From Massilia sp. H-1 (GTDB taxonomy: Bacteria > Pseudomonadota > Gammaproteobacteria > Burkholderiales > Burkholderiaceae_D), in contig CP087969.1 of assembly GCA_024703915.1 (NCBI GenBank), forward strand, positions 4,154,001 to 4,218,000: a DNA stretch of 64,000 nt, read 5' to 3'. The position numbers were made by a program, and so were the translations under genes. Positions 30,269 through 40,290 of the stretch are shown one piece after another; the first letter of the stretch is position 1; each line of letters begins with the position of its first letter. The notes under the pieces were generated by a model. That model saw nothing but the letters and a program-made list of their open reading frames with translations, had not been told where the DNA came from and did no database searches.

Positions 30269-32192
30269 ATGGCGTTGCATCCCGTAGTTGAAGCGGTGAC
30301 CAAGCGAATCACCGAGCGCAGCAAACCGTCGCGCGCGGCCTATCTGGCGCACCTCGATGCGGCGCGCATTCAGGGCGTGCAGCGCGGCGCGCTGTCCTGT
30401 ACCAACCTGGCGCACGGCTTTGCCGCCTTCCCCGCCAACGACAAGCTCAAACTGCGCGAAGCCAAGAAGCCGTCGGTCGCCATCGTCTCCTCCTATAACG
30501 ACATGCTGTCGGCGCACCAGCCCTTCGACACCTTCCCGGCCATCATCAAGGATGCCGTGCGCAAGGTCGGGGCGGTCGCCCAGTTCATGCGGCTGGCGTG
30601 CCCGCCATGTGCGACGGCGTCACCCAGGGCCAGCCGGGCATGGAACTGTCGCTGTTTTCGCGCGATACGATCGCCATGTCGACCGCGGTCGCGCTGTCGC
30701 ACAATATGTTCGACTCGGCCCTCTATCTGGGCGTGTGCGACAAGATCGTGCCGGGCCTGTTGATCGGCGCGCTGCACTTCGGCCACCTGCCGATGGTCTT
30801 CGTGCTTAAGCCCGGGCCAATGACGTCCGGCTTGTCGAACAAGGAAAAAGCGCGTGCGCCAGCTGTACGCGCAAGGCAAGGCAACGCGCGAAGAGCTGCT
30901 CGAATGCGAGGCGCAGTCCTATCATGGCGCTTAAGCACCTGCACCTTCTACGGCACCGCCAACAGCAACCAGATGCTGATGGAGATCATGGGCCTGCACC
31001 TGCCCGGCGCGGCTTTCGTCACGCCCGGCACGCCGCTGCGCGACGCGCTCACCGCCAGCGCCGCCGTGCGCTCGGTCGAGATTTCGCAGCAGGGCAGCCG
31101 CTACACGCCGGTCGGCCATATCGTCGATGAAAAATGCATCGTCAACGCCGTTGTCGGCCTGCTGGCCACGGGCGGCTCGACCAACCATACGCTGCACCTG
31201 GTGGCGATGGCCCGCGCCCATCGGCATCGTGATCGACTGGGATGACTTCAACGAGCTGTCGGCCGTGGTGCCGATGCTCACCCGGATCTACCCGAACGGC
31301 GACGCCGACGTCAATCACTTCAACGCAGCCGATGGTCCCGGTTTCGTGATCCGCGAACTGCTCGACATCGGCATGCTGCACGACGACGTGAACACCATCC
31401 TCGGCCACGGCCTGCGCGCGATGCCAAAGAGCCGTTCCTCGACGGCGAGACCGTGTACTGGAAGGATTCGCCCGCCGTCAGCGGCGACGACAGCGTGCTG
31501 CGCCCGGCCAGCAATCCGTTCGCCAAGGATGGCGGCATGATTCTGGTGAAGGGTAACCTGGGCCGCGCCGTGATGAAGATCTCGGCCGTCAAGCAAGAGC
31601 ACCGTGTGGTCGAAGCGCTTAGCCCTGACCTTCAATTCGCAGGAAGACTTCATGCACGCCTACAAGGCGGGCAAGCTGGACCGCGACTTCGTGGCCGTGA
31701 TCCGCTTCCAGGGTCCGCGCGCCAACGGCATGCCGGAACTGCACGCGCTCACTCCCGCACTGGCCAACCTGCAGGACGCCTACCGCCATGTGGCGCTGGT
31801 GACCGACGGGCGCATGTCCGGCGCGTCCGGCAAGGTGCCGAAGGGCGATCCACGTCTCGCCCGAGATTCTGGCAGGCGGCCCGCTCGGCCTGGTGCGCGA
31901 CGGCGACATCATCCGCCTCGACGCGACCACCGGCACGCTCGAAGCGCTGGTGCCGTCCGACGTCTGGGCCGCGCGCAAGCTGGCCACGGCCGACCTCAGT
32001 TCCAGCCATATCGGCATGGGGCGCGAACTGTTTGCAGTATTTCGCAATGCGATCAGCGAAGCGGAAGCGGGTGCCACCACCTTCCCGCTGCCGTCGCCGA
32101 TCCACACCACCGTGCCGCTGCACGAAGCCGCCGACATCGGCGACACCGTGCCAGGCTCCGACGAAGACTTCCTGATCAAGAACCCAAAATGA
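30269..32192 (+). CDS. edd: Phosphogluconate dehydratase, frameshifted
   Basis: Entner-Doudoroff enzyme turning 6-phosphogluconate into 2-keto-3-deoxy-6-phosphogluconate; a 4Fe-4S dehydratase. Motifs: KKPSVAIVSSYNDMLSAHQP, PAMCDGVTQGQPGMELSLFS, AGTCTFYGTANSNQMLME after repair of GCTTAAGC at 30929-30936, LLATGGSTNHTLHLVAMAR and VTDGRMSGASGKVP. Cysteines of the cluster are kept. Further breaks near 30585, 30810, 31220, 31425, 31617 and 31850. About 609 residues repaired. Its TGA overlaps the eda ATG. Confidence 0.95.
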
Positions 32193-32818
32193 CCATGACC
32201 CTACTCGACATCATGCGCTCGGCGAGCGTTATTCCCATGTAATCGCCATCGACGACCCTGACCACGCTGTCCCGCTGGCGCAGGCGCTCGTTGCTGAGCG
32301 GCATCCGCGTGCTGGAAGTGACGCTGCGGACAAGGCATGGCCTGGGCGCGATTCGCGCCATGTCGCAGGTGCCGGGCGCCATCGTCGGCGTCGGCACGCT
32401 GACCCAACCCGAGGAATTCGCGGCCTCGCGCGATGCGGGCGCCGTGTTCGGCGTCTCGCCCGGCCTGACCGCCACCCTGATCGAAGCGGCGCGCAAGAGC
32501 GGCCTGCCATTGCTGCCTGGCGTGATGACGCCGTCGGAAGTGATGGCCGCGCGCGAAGGGGCTTCCGCCAGCTCAAGCTGTTCCCGGCAGGTGCAGAGGG
32601 GCGGCGTGGGCATGCTCAACGCGATCGGCGGCCCGCTGCCGGACGTGACGTTCTGCCCGACCGGCGGCATCTCGATCGAGACCGCGCCCAAATTCCTGGC
32701 CTGCAAAAACGTCGCCTGCGTGGGGGTTCCTGGCTCACGCCGAAGGACGCGATTGCCATCGCATGACTGGGCGCACATCACGGAACTGGCGCGCGCCGCG
32801 GCGGCACTGCGCGGCTGA
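32189..32818 (+). CDS. eda: KDPG aldolase, frameshifted
   Basis: Splits 2-keto-3-deoxy-6-phosphogluconate to pyruvate and glyceraldehyde-3-phosphate, completing the Entner-Doudoroff pair. Motifs: IRVLEVTLRT, IVGVGTLTQPEEFAASRDAG, FGVSPGLTATLI, PLLPGVMTPSEVM; the Schiff-base lysine lies in QLKLFPA, which appears only after a shift near 32570. The phosphate site is FCPTGGIS. GCTGAGC near 32290 stands for GCCGGC (repair gives LVAGGIRVLEV). ATG 32189 overlaps edd; 32195 is an alternative. Confidence 0.94.
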
Positions 32819-32831
32819 TGCGCCCGATCTT

Positions 32832-33882
32832 TTAGCGGGAACGATCGAGCAAGGCTTAGGCAGGATGAAGCTGGTGAGCAGCTTTTCGCTCAGTGGGTGA
32901 GCGCCACGCACCTGAAAATTGGTCGTCGTAATCACCACCACGGCATCCTGGTCCGGCAGCACGAACACCTTGTTGCCGCCCGATCCAGCCATGCCATAGC
33001 TTGGCACGGCGCGGCCATTGACGCTGAACTTCTGCAGCCACCACAAATAGCCATATTCAGAATTCCTCGCGCGCTTGTGCGTGCGGTGCGATGGATTGGC
33101 GGACCCACTCTGACGACACGATCTGTGTGCCTTCCCAGCGGCCGCCATTCAGGTATAGCTGGCCGAGCTTGGCCAGGTCGACACTGCGCAGCTGCAGGCC
33201 GCCGCCGGTCATGGCCGGGCCCTTGGGTTGGAATTGCCATTTCACCTTGTCGATGCCAAGCGGCGTGAACAGATTGGCGCTGGCGAAGTCGGGCACGCTT
33301 TGCTTGCTGACCCGTTCCAGCAAGGGACCGAGCAAGGTGGTGCCCGCGGTGCAATAACTCCAGGCGCGGCCGTAAGGCGATTTTTCGGGCCGCGGCTGCC
33401 ATTCCGGAAAACCGCGGATCGGCAGGTCGGCCACAAACCGGCTCCAGTCTTCAACGAGATACATGCGTTCCTCGTTGCCGCGCGAGATCTGATTGTCGTC
33501 GTCGCATTCGAGCAGCGAACTCATCGTCAAGAAATCTTCCACCGTGATCTGGTCCTTGCGCGCGTCCGGGGAGGCCAGGGGATGCAACTCCGGGAAGTAG
33601 GGCAGTACTTTGCTATCCGCGCGCAGCAGCTTGCAGGTCCACAGCCAGCCCGACCAGCATCCCGGTCACGGTTTTCGTGACCGAGCGCGTATTGCGCAAG
33701 GCGTCGGCCCCTTCCTTGTCAAAGTAGCGTTCGTACAGCAATTTGCCGTGCTGTGACACGACCACGCTGGTGATCTGTTTGAATTCTCCCGCATCGATGG
33801 CGCGTGTCATGCCCTCAAGTTGTTGAGCATGGACGCAGCTCGATACGAGCAGCAGGAAGGGCAGGGGAAGGTATCGCAACAT
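32832..33882 (-). CDS. Serine hydrolase, beta-lactamase class C-like, exported, frameshifted
   Basis: A signal peptide (LRYLPLPFLLLVSSCVHA) is followed by SVVVSQHGKLLYERYF and the catalytic S-x-x-K motif in RNTRSVTKTVTGMLVG. YCTAGTTLLGPLLERVS supplies the Tyr-containing second motif. The C-terminal half includes YGYLWWLQKFSVNGR and the strand AGSGGNKVFVLPDQDAVVVI. Such proteins are usually esterases or peptidases rather than true beta-lactamases. GCTTAGGC near 32854-32861 stands for GCCGGC; repair places the stop at 32832. Other breaks near 33055 and 33635. Convergent with eda, 13 bp apart. Confidence 0.87.
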
Positions 33883-33909
33883 GGTGGTCTCCGAGGTGAA
33901 AAATCCAGT

Positions 33910-34767
33910 CTATTCCGCTGGGCAGGGTGATTTCTTGAACGTTTGAAACATTCGGCGTCGATAGCCACCCGGTGTCGTGCCGCATTGCGCCTGGAAGGCG
34001 CGCGTCATATGGCTTTGGTCGGCAAAGCCCGACGCCAGCGCCACCTCGACCATGCACAGGTCCTTGCGGCGCAGCAGACCAATGGCGCGCTCGACGCGCC
34101 GCCAGCGCAGCAAGTCGCCCGGCGAGCAGCCCCAGGCTTTGCGAAAAACGCGCGCCAGATGCACGGCGTGAACGCCGAGTTCAGCGGCCAGGTCGGCGAT
34201 GCGCAGGTGTTGGTCCGAGGCCGTGTCCATCACGGCGTCGTAGGCCAGATGGGCCCAGGAGGGCAGCGGGCCGGGTTTCACTGGCGCGGCCATATCGAGC
34301 TGGGATAGCAGCTCCCACGCGCCCGCCTCGAGCAGGGCGGCGTCGCCGCCACTGCCGATGTCACGGGCGATCCGGAAGGCAGTCGCCAGTGCATCCGGCC
34401 TGGACAGCACGATGGCGCGCTCTTGCGCCGCCTGTGTTTCTTCTGCGCTTAAGCAAGCAGGACCGGATCGAGCGACAGCGTCATGAATCGGCCCTTGCCG
34501 CCGAGGAAGCGGTCGCGGTGCACGGTGCTTAGGCCGGGTTGTAGACCAGCGTGGGAGCGACAAGGCGGGGCTAGGCGCGTTGAGTGCGCTGGAAATATAG
34601 ACGCCGGAGAGCACCAGAACGAAGTGCGCGTCGGCGTGGCAGTGGGTGGCGACTTCGTCTTCGCTGCGGGTTGCCGTCAAGCGGCGGATGTCGAATGTGC
34701 CGCCGAGTGTGCTCTGCTGCAGGTCGCCATAGAATTGACCGGATGCGAAATGGGTTGGTGTGCTCAT
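33910..34767 (-). CDS. AraC family transcriptional regulator, frameshifted
   Basis: An N-terminal cupin-like sensor domain (DEVATHCHADAHFVLVLSGV, with metal-type histidines) precedes two C-terminal helix-turn-helix motifs: LRIADLAAELGVHAVHLARV, FRKAWG and MVEVALASGFADQSHMTRAF, followed by QCGTTPGGYRR. About 285 residues. Breaks near 34450 (GCTTAAGC), 34530 (GCTTAGGC) and 34570 (GCTAGGC) garble the middle of the sensor domain. It may control the upstream hydrolase gene or itself; nothing in the sequence decides. Confidence 0.88.
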   Translation of the reverse strand: MSTPTHFASGQFYGDLQQSTLGGTFDIRRLTATRSEDEVATHCHADAHFVLVLSGVYISSALNAPSPALSLPRWSTTRPKHRAPRPLPRRQGPIHDAVARSGPACLSAEETQAAQERAIVLSRPDALATAFRIARDIGSGGDAALLEAGAWELLSQLDMAAPVKPGPLPSWAHLAYDAVMDTASDQHLRIADLAAELGVHAVHLARVFRKAWGCSPGDLLRWRRVERAIGLLRRKDLCMVEVALASGFADQSHMTRAFQAQCGTTPGGYRRRMFQTFKKSPCPAE

Positions 34768-35001
34768 CCAGGCATTCTGGGGAGGGCCGCGACGTTTTGC
34801 GAGCGCAAGCCGATAAACGGGGCTAACTGCAGGATGAGTGGTAGGAAGCGCAGGTTTAACAGTCAGGGTGCGGAGTCGCAGTTGTACATGCTATATTGGA
34901 AACAATTGCGAGGCGCCGGGCAACCTGCCTGCTCGCATGTTCCCCGGGCTGCGATACGTGACCCGAGGCTCAGGTAAAACGCTCACTTCCCATTTCGCCC
35001 C

Positions 35002-35424
35002 ATGCAAATCGAACATCGAATCAGGGTTGCTGCCGCCCCTGGAATCATCTTCCGCATTTACCGCGACGTCGAGAACTGGCATACCTGGGATCCGGACACC
35101 AAGCGCGCCACGCTCGGTGGCCCGTTTGAAGTCGGCAGCCGGGGGGGGCTCACGCCGACCAAGGGGAATGCCGTTCCCATGGTTGTCACGAAAATGGTTC
35201 CAGACAGCTGCTTCACGGTGGAGTCGAAGATCCCCTTGTTTCGCATGGTGTTCGAGCACGAGCTCGTGCCCATGCAAGGAATGACCGAGGTCATTCACAG
35301 GGTCACATTTTCGGGACCGCTCACCTTTGTGATTGGCAAAATGCTCGTCAGGCAGTTGAACCTGGGGCTTCCAGTGACCCTTCAACGGCTGAAGGCGCTG
35401 TCTGAATTGCAGAGTGCGGCCTGA
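35002..35424 (+). CDS. SRPBCC (START/polyketide cyclase-like) family protein
   Basis: 140 residues, intact. The START-type helix-grip fold is recognisable from MQIEHRIRVAAAPGIIFRIY at the N-terminus, VENWHTWDPDTKRATL, the strand PFEVGSRGGL and the long C-terminal helix MLVRQLNLGLPVTLQRLKAL. Members bind hydrophobic ligands; ligand unknown. The 234 bp before it hold nothing I can name. The next gene starts 24 bp downstream in the same direction. Confidence 0.8.
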   Translation: MQIEHRIRVAAAPGIIFRIYRDVENWHTWDPDTKRATLGGPFEVGSRGGLTPTKGNAVPMVVTKMVPDSCFTVESKIPLFRMVFEHELVPMQGMTEVIHRVTFSGPLTFVIGKMLVRQLNLGLPVTLQRLKALSELQSAA

Positions 35425-35448
35425 GCCGTCATCGCTCGTAAGTAATCG

Positions 35449-36021
35449 ATGGATGCCGTCCGGTTGCCTGGCTTAGATTTGCGTCGCTGGCGCCACCTGA
35501 CTGCCAAGCATGAGACCGCAATGGCCGCGCTGCTGTTCGGCGACGCCATCGATTACGCCAGGGTGCGTATCCACAACCGGCGCTATCTGCCATTCGGGCT
35601 GCAGCCGCGCAATTGCGCGATGAGCCCCAACGGCGGCATCTATTTTCACAAGTCGTGCTGTCTGCTCGATTTTTCGGCTAAGCAGCCTCGATGCGCGCCA
35701 CTGGTTCATGCACGAGATGGTGCACGTCTGGCAGTATCAGCTCGGCTACCCGGTGCGGCTGCGCGGCGCCGTGCGCGTCGGCCTGAGCTACGACTACGAA
35801 CTGGCGCCCGACAAACATCTGTCCGATTTCAATATGGAAGCGCAGGGCGATCTGCTGGCTGATTATTTCGCGCTCAAGCACATGGCCGCAGCTTAGCCGT
35901 GCTGCGTCAGCCGCACTACGCGGACAGCCTGGCCCTGTATGAACAGGTGCTCGCCCATTTTCTGGCCCATCCGGCCAGCCGCACGAACTTGCCGCGTGGC
36001 TGGCGCACCAGGCTGCGTTAG
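35449..36021 (+). CDS. HExxH metalloprotein of unknown role, frameshifted
   Basis: Repaired it reads AMSPNGGIYFHKSCCLLDFS, then AGSLDARHWFMHEMVHVWQY, QLGYPVRLRG, SDFNMEAQGDLLADYFALKH and ends YEQVLAHFLAHP, TNLPRGWRTRLR. HEMVH is a zinc-peptidase HExxH motif, and NMEAQGDLLADY could give the third ligand Glu, as in gluzincins. Small proteins of this type are often annotated as Rhs/Vgr-associated; here no such gene adjoins it. GCTAAGC at 35677-35683 and a scar near 35894 break the frame. Its stop overlaps the end of the convergent TPR gene by 4 bp. Confidence 0.7.
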
Positions 36022-36996
36022 CCCTTCAGGCTCTTGAGCTGGTCTTCCGCGTCGGACTTCATCGGCTTGGGCAGATCGGCCTTGAATGACAACGCTTTTT
36101 CGAATTCGGCCTTGGCGCGGTCTTGTCGCCGATGGCCAGCAAGGATTTGGCGACGCGGTAGTGGACGTGCGCGCGCTCATCCTTGAGCAGGATCGGGTCC
36201 AGTATTGCCAGCGCCTCGCGGTGCTTGCCCTGTTCCTGGAACACGCGCGCCTGACCGTAGGTGGCCTCGTCACTGTCTGGGAAACGCTTGACGGTATCGT
36301 TGAAAATGCGCTCGGCCTCGGCCAGGCGCTTTTGCGACAAATGCTTGAAGGCGATCGAGACCAGCGTGCCTTGCTGCAATTCGGTCAGTTCCTCGTCGCT
36401 GCCCGCGCGCACAGCCAGCGTTCCCGCTTCGGCCTTGGCCAGGTTGTCGGCCGCAAGGTCCATCTTGGCCTGCATCAGTTTGGCGGCTTCGGGCAGCATG
36501 GCGGCTGTTTGTGCGGTCAGCGTTTCCGCCTTGCCGGTGCCGCCGCCCACGATGCCGGGCGCCATCAGGTAGTACTGCAGCAGCGAGAAGCGCGTCCAGA
36601 TTGCGCGGATCGAGTTCGACCGCCTTCTTGAAGGCATTGCGGATGTCGCTTGCGTAACCCATGGCCGACATCATGCCGCCGTTCATCGCCTTCGAGCCGA
36701 GCGCCTTGCCCAGCACCAGGTGGCAACGGGCATCGGCCACGCGCGGCGACGCATTGCTGCGCTTGCTTGACGGCTTCCTCGATGCGGGCCGAACGGCCGG
36801 TGGCCAAGATCGCTTCGGTGCGCGCCGCCATAGCTTCGGCATTCGCCGGATCCGTGGTCAGCACGAGGGAAGCGGCCTTTTCCGCTTCCGCGTACTTCTT
36901 CGCTTTCATCAGCGCGTCGTAGGGCGTGGCGGCAGGCGCCTGGGTGGCGATCAGCAAGCCACAGAGGGCGAACGGCAGGGACAGAGAAGTTTTCAT
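36018..36996 (-). CDS. Exported tetratricopeptide-repeat protein, frameshifted
   Basis: Signal peptide (LSLPFALCGLLIATQAPAATP) followed by TPR-like helices: YDALMKAKKYAEAEKAASLV, ADARCHLVLGKALGSKAMNG, DIRNAFKKAVELDPRNLDAL, AERIFNDTVKRFPDSDEATY, REALAILDPILLKDERAHVHY. About 325 residues. Breaks near 36120, 36590 and 36770. Probably a periplasmic scaffold; partner unknown. The ending KSDAEDQLKSLKG is reached only after repair at 36120. Confidence 0.8.
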
Positions 36997-37123
36997 CGTC
37001 GGCGTCGGTTGATTGATTTACTGCAATATCTGTAGTGTCGGATATTTTTAAGGAAATGGCAAACTTGTCCTTTAGACGAAAAAAGCCCGCGCAATGGCGG
37101 GCCAGGAAGGGAGCGGTGGCGGC

Positions 37124-37736
37124 TCAGGCGCGGCAGCCGGCGCGCAAGCGCCAGGCCCAGCATGCCGAGCCCGAGCAGGGCCAGCGATGCCGGTTCCGGT
37201 ACCTGGGCCGGAGCGCGTGCGGCGCGGGTGACGTTGTCGAGAATGAGGTAGTCGGCGCTGGTGCTGATTTGCACGGACGTGATCGCCGCGCTCGAGGTCC
37301 AGCCGTAAAAACTCAGTTCCGGGCGGGCCGAGGTGGTGATGACGTTCGATACGCCGTTGATGGTCACGGTAATGCTGCGCGCCTGGGCCAGGATGGTGCC
37401 GAAATCGGCGCCGAAGGCGGTGACGGGCGCGAACGTCAGTGTGGCCGGGCTGTCGATCAGCAAGACGGCGCCGGTGTTCCACTGGTACAAGCCCGGCGAG
37501 TAGGCCGGGTCGACCATGAAGGTATCGATCGAGTAGCCGATGCCGTTGTAGGTGGCGTTGCTGATCTCGGTGTAGGAGCTTAGCCCGGGGCGGCATAAGC
37601 CTCGACCAGGTTGCCGGTCGTGGCGGCGTTGAAAGCGGCGCGGTCGGTGAATTCAATCAGCGCGGCGTGGGCGCTGCTTAGCCAGGATCAACCCGGCCAC
37701 GGCGGCTGACTGCAAGAGTGTGTGTAGGGGTTTCAT
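37124..37736 (-). CDS. PEP-CTERM sorting-domain protein, frameshifted
   Basis: Signal peptide (KPLHTLLQSAAVAGLILAG), beta-rich middle (SYTEISNATYNGIGYSIDTF, ARSITVTINGVSNVITTS), and the C-terminal sorting signal VPEPASLALLGLGMLGLALA, ending in ARRRRA. The PEP-CTERM system exports and anchors such proteins with exosortase, usually in exopolysaccharide producers. The true stop appears only if an extra base beside GCCGGC at 37136-37141 is removed. GCTTAGC at 37676-37682 breaks the start (repair gives LAGSAHAALIEFTDRAAF). No exosortase is in the window. Confidence 0.85.
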
Positions 37737-37819
37737 TGGCAGAATCCGTCAGAATAGTCGTAATGACAATGTTAATGCAATTTTTATACCATTCGGTCGC
37801 TGCCTTTGAGATCAATCAC

Positions 37820-38092
37820 TTAGCAAGCAATTAATAAATGAGGCGGCGCAGATGTAAAATTTTCCGACACGGCAATGTCATAAATTCCGATCAAGTTATG
37901 TAGCCGGGCATGAAACAGGGCAAGCCAATCGGGGTCGTCCGCTTGCAGTTCGATCGCCACGGCGTTCTGTTGTATGTGCAGGCGCGACAGGCGTACGTTG
38001 CCGCGCCGGGCGACGGCCAGGACCGCTTCGAGGGCGTCCAGCGGCGCGTCGTCGTCGAGGGAAAAAGTGAGGGGCAGGCGGTGTTCGTTCAT
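37820..38092 (-). CDS. ACT-domain protein, IlvM-like
   Basis: About 90 residues: LTFSLDDDAPLDALEAVLAV, RGNVRLSRLHIQQNAVAIEL and LFHARLHNLIGIYDIAVSEN. The fold and length match regulatory small subunits of acetolactate synthase such as IlvM, but no large subunit lies nearby, so the role is uncertain. The frame opens at 38143; MNEHRL at 38092 fits the ACT boundary better, though neither has a clear ribosome binding site. Divergent from an Lrp-type regulator that may control it. Confidence 0.65.
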   Translation of the reverse strand: MNEHRLPLTFSLDDDAPLDALEAVLAVARRGNVRLSRLHIQQNAVAIELQADDPDWLALFHARLHNLIGIYDIAVSENFTSAPPHLLIAC

Positions 38093-38156
38093 GTGAAAAG
38101 GATAATCGGGGCGCCGGAAAATAGGCTTCCAAAGATTGTCCATTTCTGCAAAACTT

Positions 38157-38204
38157 AAGAAGAAACGTCTTCAAATAACGTATGATGAGAAAAATTCTTC
38201 TTTT
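38157..38204. promoter_or_regulatory. Inverted repeat between ACT gene and Lrp gene
   Basis: AAGAAGAA at 38157-38164 and TTCTTCTTTT at 38195-38204 are inverted, with a further GTCTTC in between, in the AT-rich divergent promoter region. This fits a site for a multimeric Lrp-type regulator. Confidence 0.45.
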
Positions 38205-38219
38205 GGGTGCTGAAATTCG

Positions 38220-38687
38220 ATGAATGCTGCTGAACTGGACGAGATTGACCGCAGGATCTTGCGGGAGCTGCGCATCGACGGGCGCATCTCGAACGCCAAT
38301 CTGGCCGAAAAGATCGGCTTGTCGGCCTCGCCGTGCTGGAACCGCGTGCGCCAGCTCGAAGAGCAGGGCGTGATCGAGGGCTACACGGTCCTGCTGAACC
38401 AGAAAGCCCTGGGCGTGCCCGATACCGTGATGATCGAAGTTACGCTCGACCGCCACGACGACGACACCTTCGAGCGCTTCGGCCAGGCGCTGGCGGACAT
38501 GCCGGAAGTGCTCGAAGCCTATTTGCTGACCGGCGAGTACGACTACCTGATCAAGGTGGCGGTGGCGGGAACGGCCGGGTATGAGGAATTCTTGCGGCGC
38601 AAGCTGTACAAGCTGCCGGGCCTCCGCCACAGTCGCTCGACCTTTGTGCTGCGGATGCTGAAGAAGGTGCATTCGCCGCAGCCCTAG
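38220..38687 (+). CDS. Lrp/AsnC family transcriptional regulator
   Basis: 155 residues, intact. N-terminal AsnC-type helix-turn-helix (DEIDRRILRELRIDGRISNA, LAEKIGLSASPCWNRVRQLE) and C-terminal RAM/ACT-like ligand domain (VMIEVTLDRHDDDTFERF, EVLEAYLLTGEYDYLIKVAV). It probably senses an amino acid. The divergent ACT-domain gene and the AAGAAGAA inverted repeat suggest local control. Confidence 0.92.
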   Translation: MNAAELDEIDRRILRELRIDGRISNANLAEKIGLSASPCWNRVRQLEEQGVIEGYTVLLNQKALGVPDTVMIEVTLDRHDDDTFERFGQALADMPEVLEAYLLTGEYDYLIKVAVAGTAGYEEFLRRKLYKLPGLRHSRSTFVLRMLKKVHSPQP

Positions 38688-38699
38688 GCGCGGCGCCCC

Positions 38700-39665
38700 T
38701 TATTCGCCGTGCTTCACCACGCAATTGCAGTAGCGCGTTTGGCGGCGTACAGGGCGCGGTCGGCCGCGCCGAGCAGGTCGGCAATATTGGACTGGACCCC
38801 GCCCGCGAGCGTGGCCAGGCCGATGCTGATCGTGACGAAACCGGCATGGCCCGCTTTTTCATGGGTAATGCCGAGGCCGGAGACGGTCTGGCGCATGGCT
38901 TCGGCCATCTTGTGGCTCTGGCCCGCATCCATGTCCGGCAGCACGACGGCAAATTCCTCGCCGCCGTAGCGGGCGATCAGGTCGGCCGGGCGCTGCAACA
39001 TCCTGGCGAGCGCCGTGGCCACCTTGACCAGGGCATCGTCGCCCATCTGATGGCCGTAGTGGTCGTTGTAAGCCTTGAAGGAATCGATATCGATCATCAT
39101 CAGCGACAGCGGCGTGCTTAAACCCCGCTTGGCGCGGCGGATTTCCTTTTCCATCGTGACGTCGAACTGGCGCCGGTTCGGGATGCCGGTCAGGCCGTCC
39201 GAGAAGGTCTGCGAACGCAGCTCGAGCGCCTGCTCGCGCAGCAGCCGCTCGCGGTTGACCACGACGCTGACGTCGGTAATCTGGATCAGACAATGGCGCG
39301 CTGCGCCGGCCACCCTCGAGCGGCGTGACCGCCACCGCCTGCTGCATGCGCTCGTCGCCGAGGCGGGCGGCGGCGCTGGCAAACAGGGCGAACGGCGCCT
39401 TGTGCAAGGTCTGGGACAGGACGGCGGGAAAGTTGTCGCGCAGCGCTTGCTGCACGGCGCTCTCGATGCGCTTGCCTTTTAAATCGGGAAAGACGGACAG
39501 GAAATCGATGCCCAGCACCTCGGCCGCGACCAGGCCCGAATAGCGCTGCATCCAGGCGTTCCACAGCACCACGCGGCGCTCGTTGTCGAGCACGACGGCA
39601 CCCATCGACAGCGCACCGAGTACGCTTTCGAGCATGCCCAGCCGGTTTGTTTCCGTCGCCGTCAT
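38700..39665 (-). CDS. PAS-GGDEF diguanylate cyclase, frameshifted
   Basis: An N-terminal PAS-like sensor (LGALSMGAVVLDNERRVVLW, MQRYSGLVAAEVLGIDFLSV) is followed by GGDEF: DGLTGIPNRRQFDVTMEKE, PLSLMMIDIDSFKAYNDHYG, ARYGGEEFAVVLPDMDAG. GGEEF is an active-site form. The break near 39305-39310 is an extra base beside an intact GCCGGC; the C-terminus shifts near 38725, where repair extends to KHGE. Last gene of the REC-cheC-GGDEF series; its ATG is 1 bp past the cheC stop. Confidence 0.9.
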
Positions 39666-39666
39666 G

Positions 39667-40288
39667 TCAGGCCGAACCCATGACTTTGGCGAGGTAGCGG
39701 TCGACCTGTTCGCGCAAGTCCTGGAGGGCGGACAAGTCGAGGATGAACGCGACATAGCCGTGGATCTGGTGCTTTTCGAGGATGAAGTCGATGTGCAGCA
39801 TGAGGACGATGCTGTCGCCCAAGCCGCCGGAGGAGGTCAGGATTTCCTCGCTGGTGCCGACATGGTAGACCGGGAGCGAACCGGAGAGTTCCTGCGAAAA
39901 GATGTTGGCCAGCGTGCCGACGCAGGAATTGAGGATGATGTTGCCGATCTCGCTCATCGCCTCCTGTTCCATCTCGGTCAGTTCCTGCAGCGGAACCGAT
40001 TCGCCCACCATCAGGCGCACGATGTCGAGGCTTTTATCCTCGGGGAACATCAGGATCGCCTCGGTCGAGAATGCGCCTTCATAGTGCTGGCTGACGCCGC
40101 ACACGCGCGACCCTTCCTTGTTGCCCAGCATGGCGCTAAGCATCGGCGCGGTTGAGGAAGGTGATGTGCGGCACCGACATCGTCACTTCTTCGTTCACGA
40201 TGTCGCTCATCGCCCTGGCCGCGTGGCCGACGCCGATGTTGAAAATTTCTACCAGCGCGTCGTGTTGCAGTTCGCTGAGGTTGAACAT
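39667..40288 (-). CDS. CheC-like chemotaxis phosphatase, frameshifted
   Basis: Contains the CheC phosphatase helix twice: ELQHDALVEIFNIGVGHAAR near the start, and EMEQEAMSEIGNIILNSCVG in the second half. Each carries the Glu and Asn that attack CheY-P. Between them lies VPHITFLNRAD and after repair AGAMLGNKEGSRV (GCTAAGC at 40135-40141 stands for GCCGGC). About 207 residues. It follows a lone receiver gene by 2 bp, so the likely substrate is that receiver. Confidence 0.88.
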
Positions 40289-40290
40289 GA

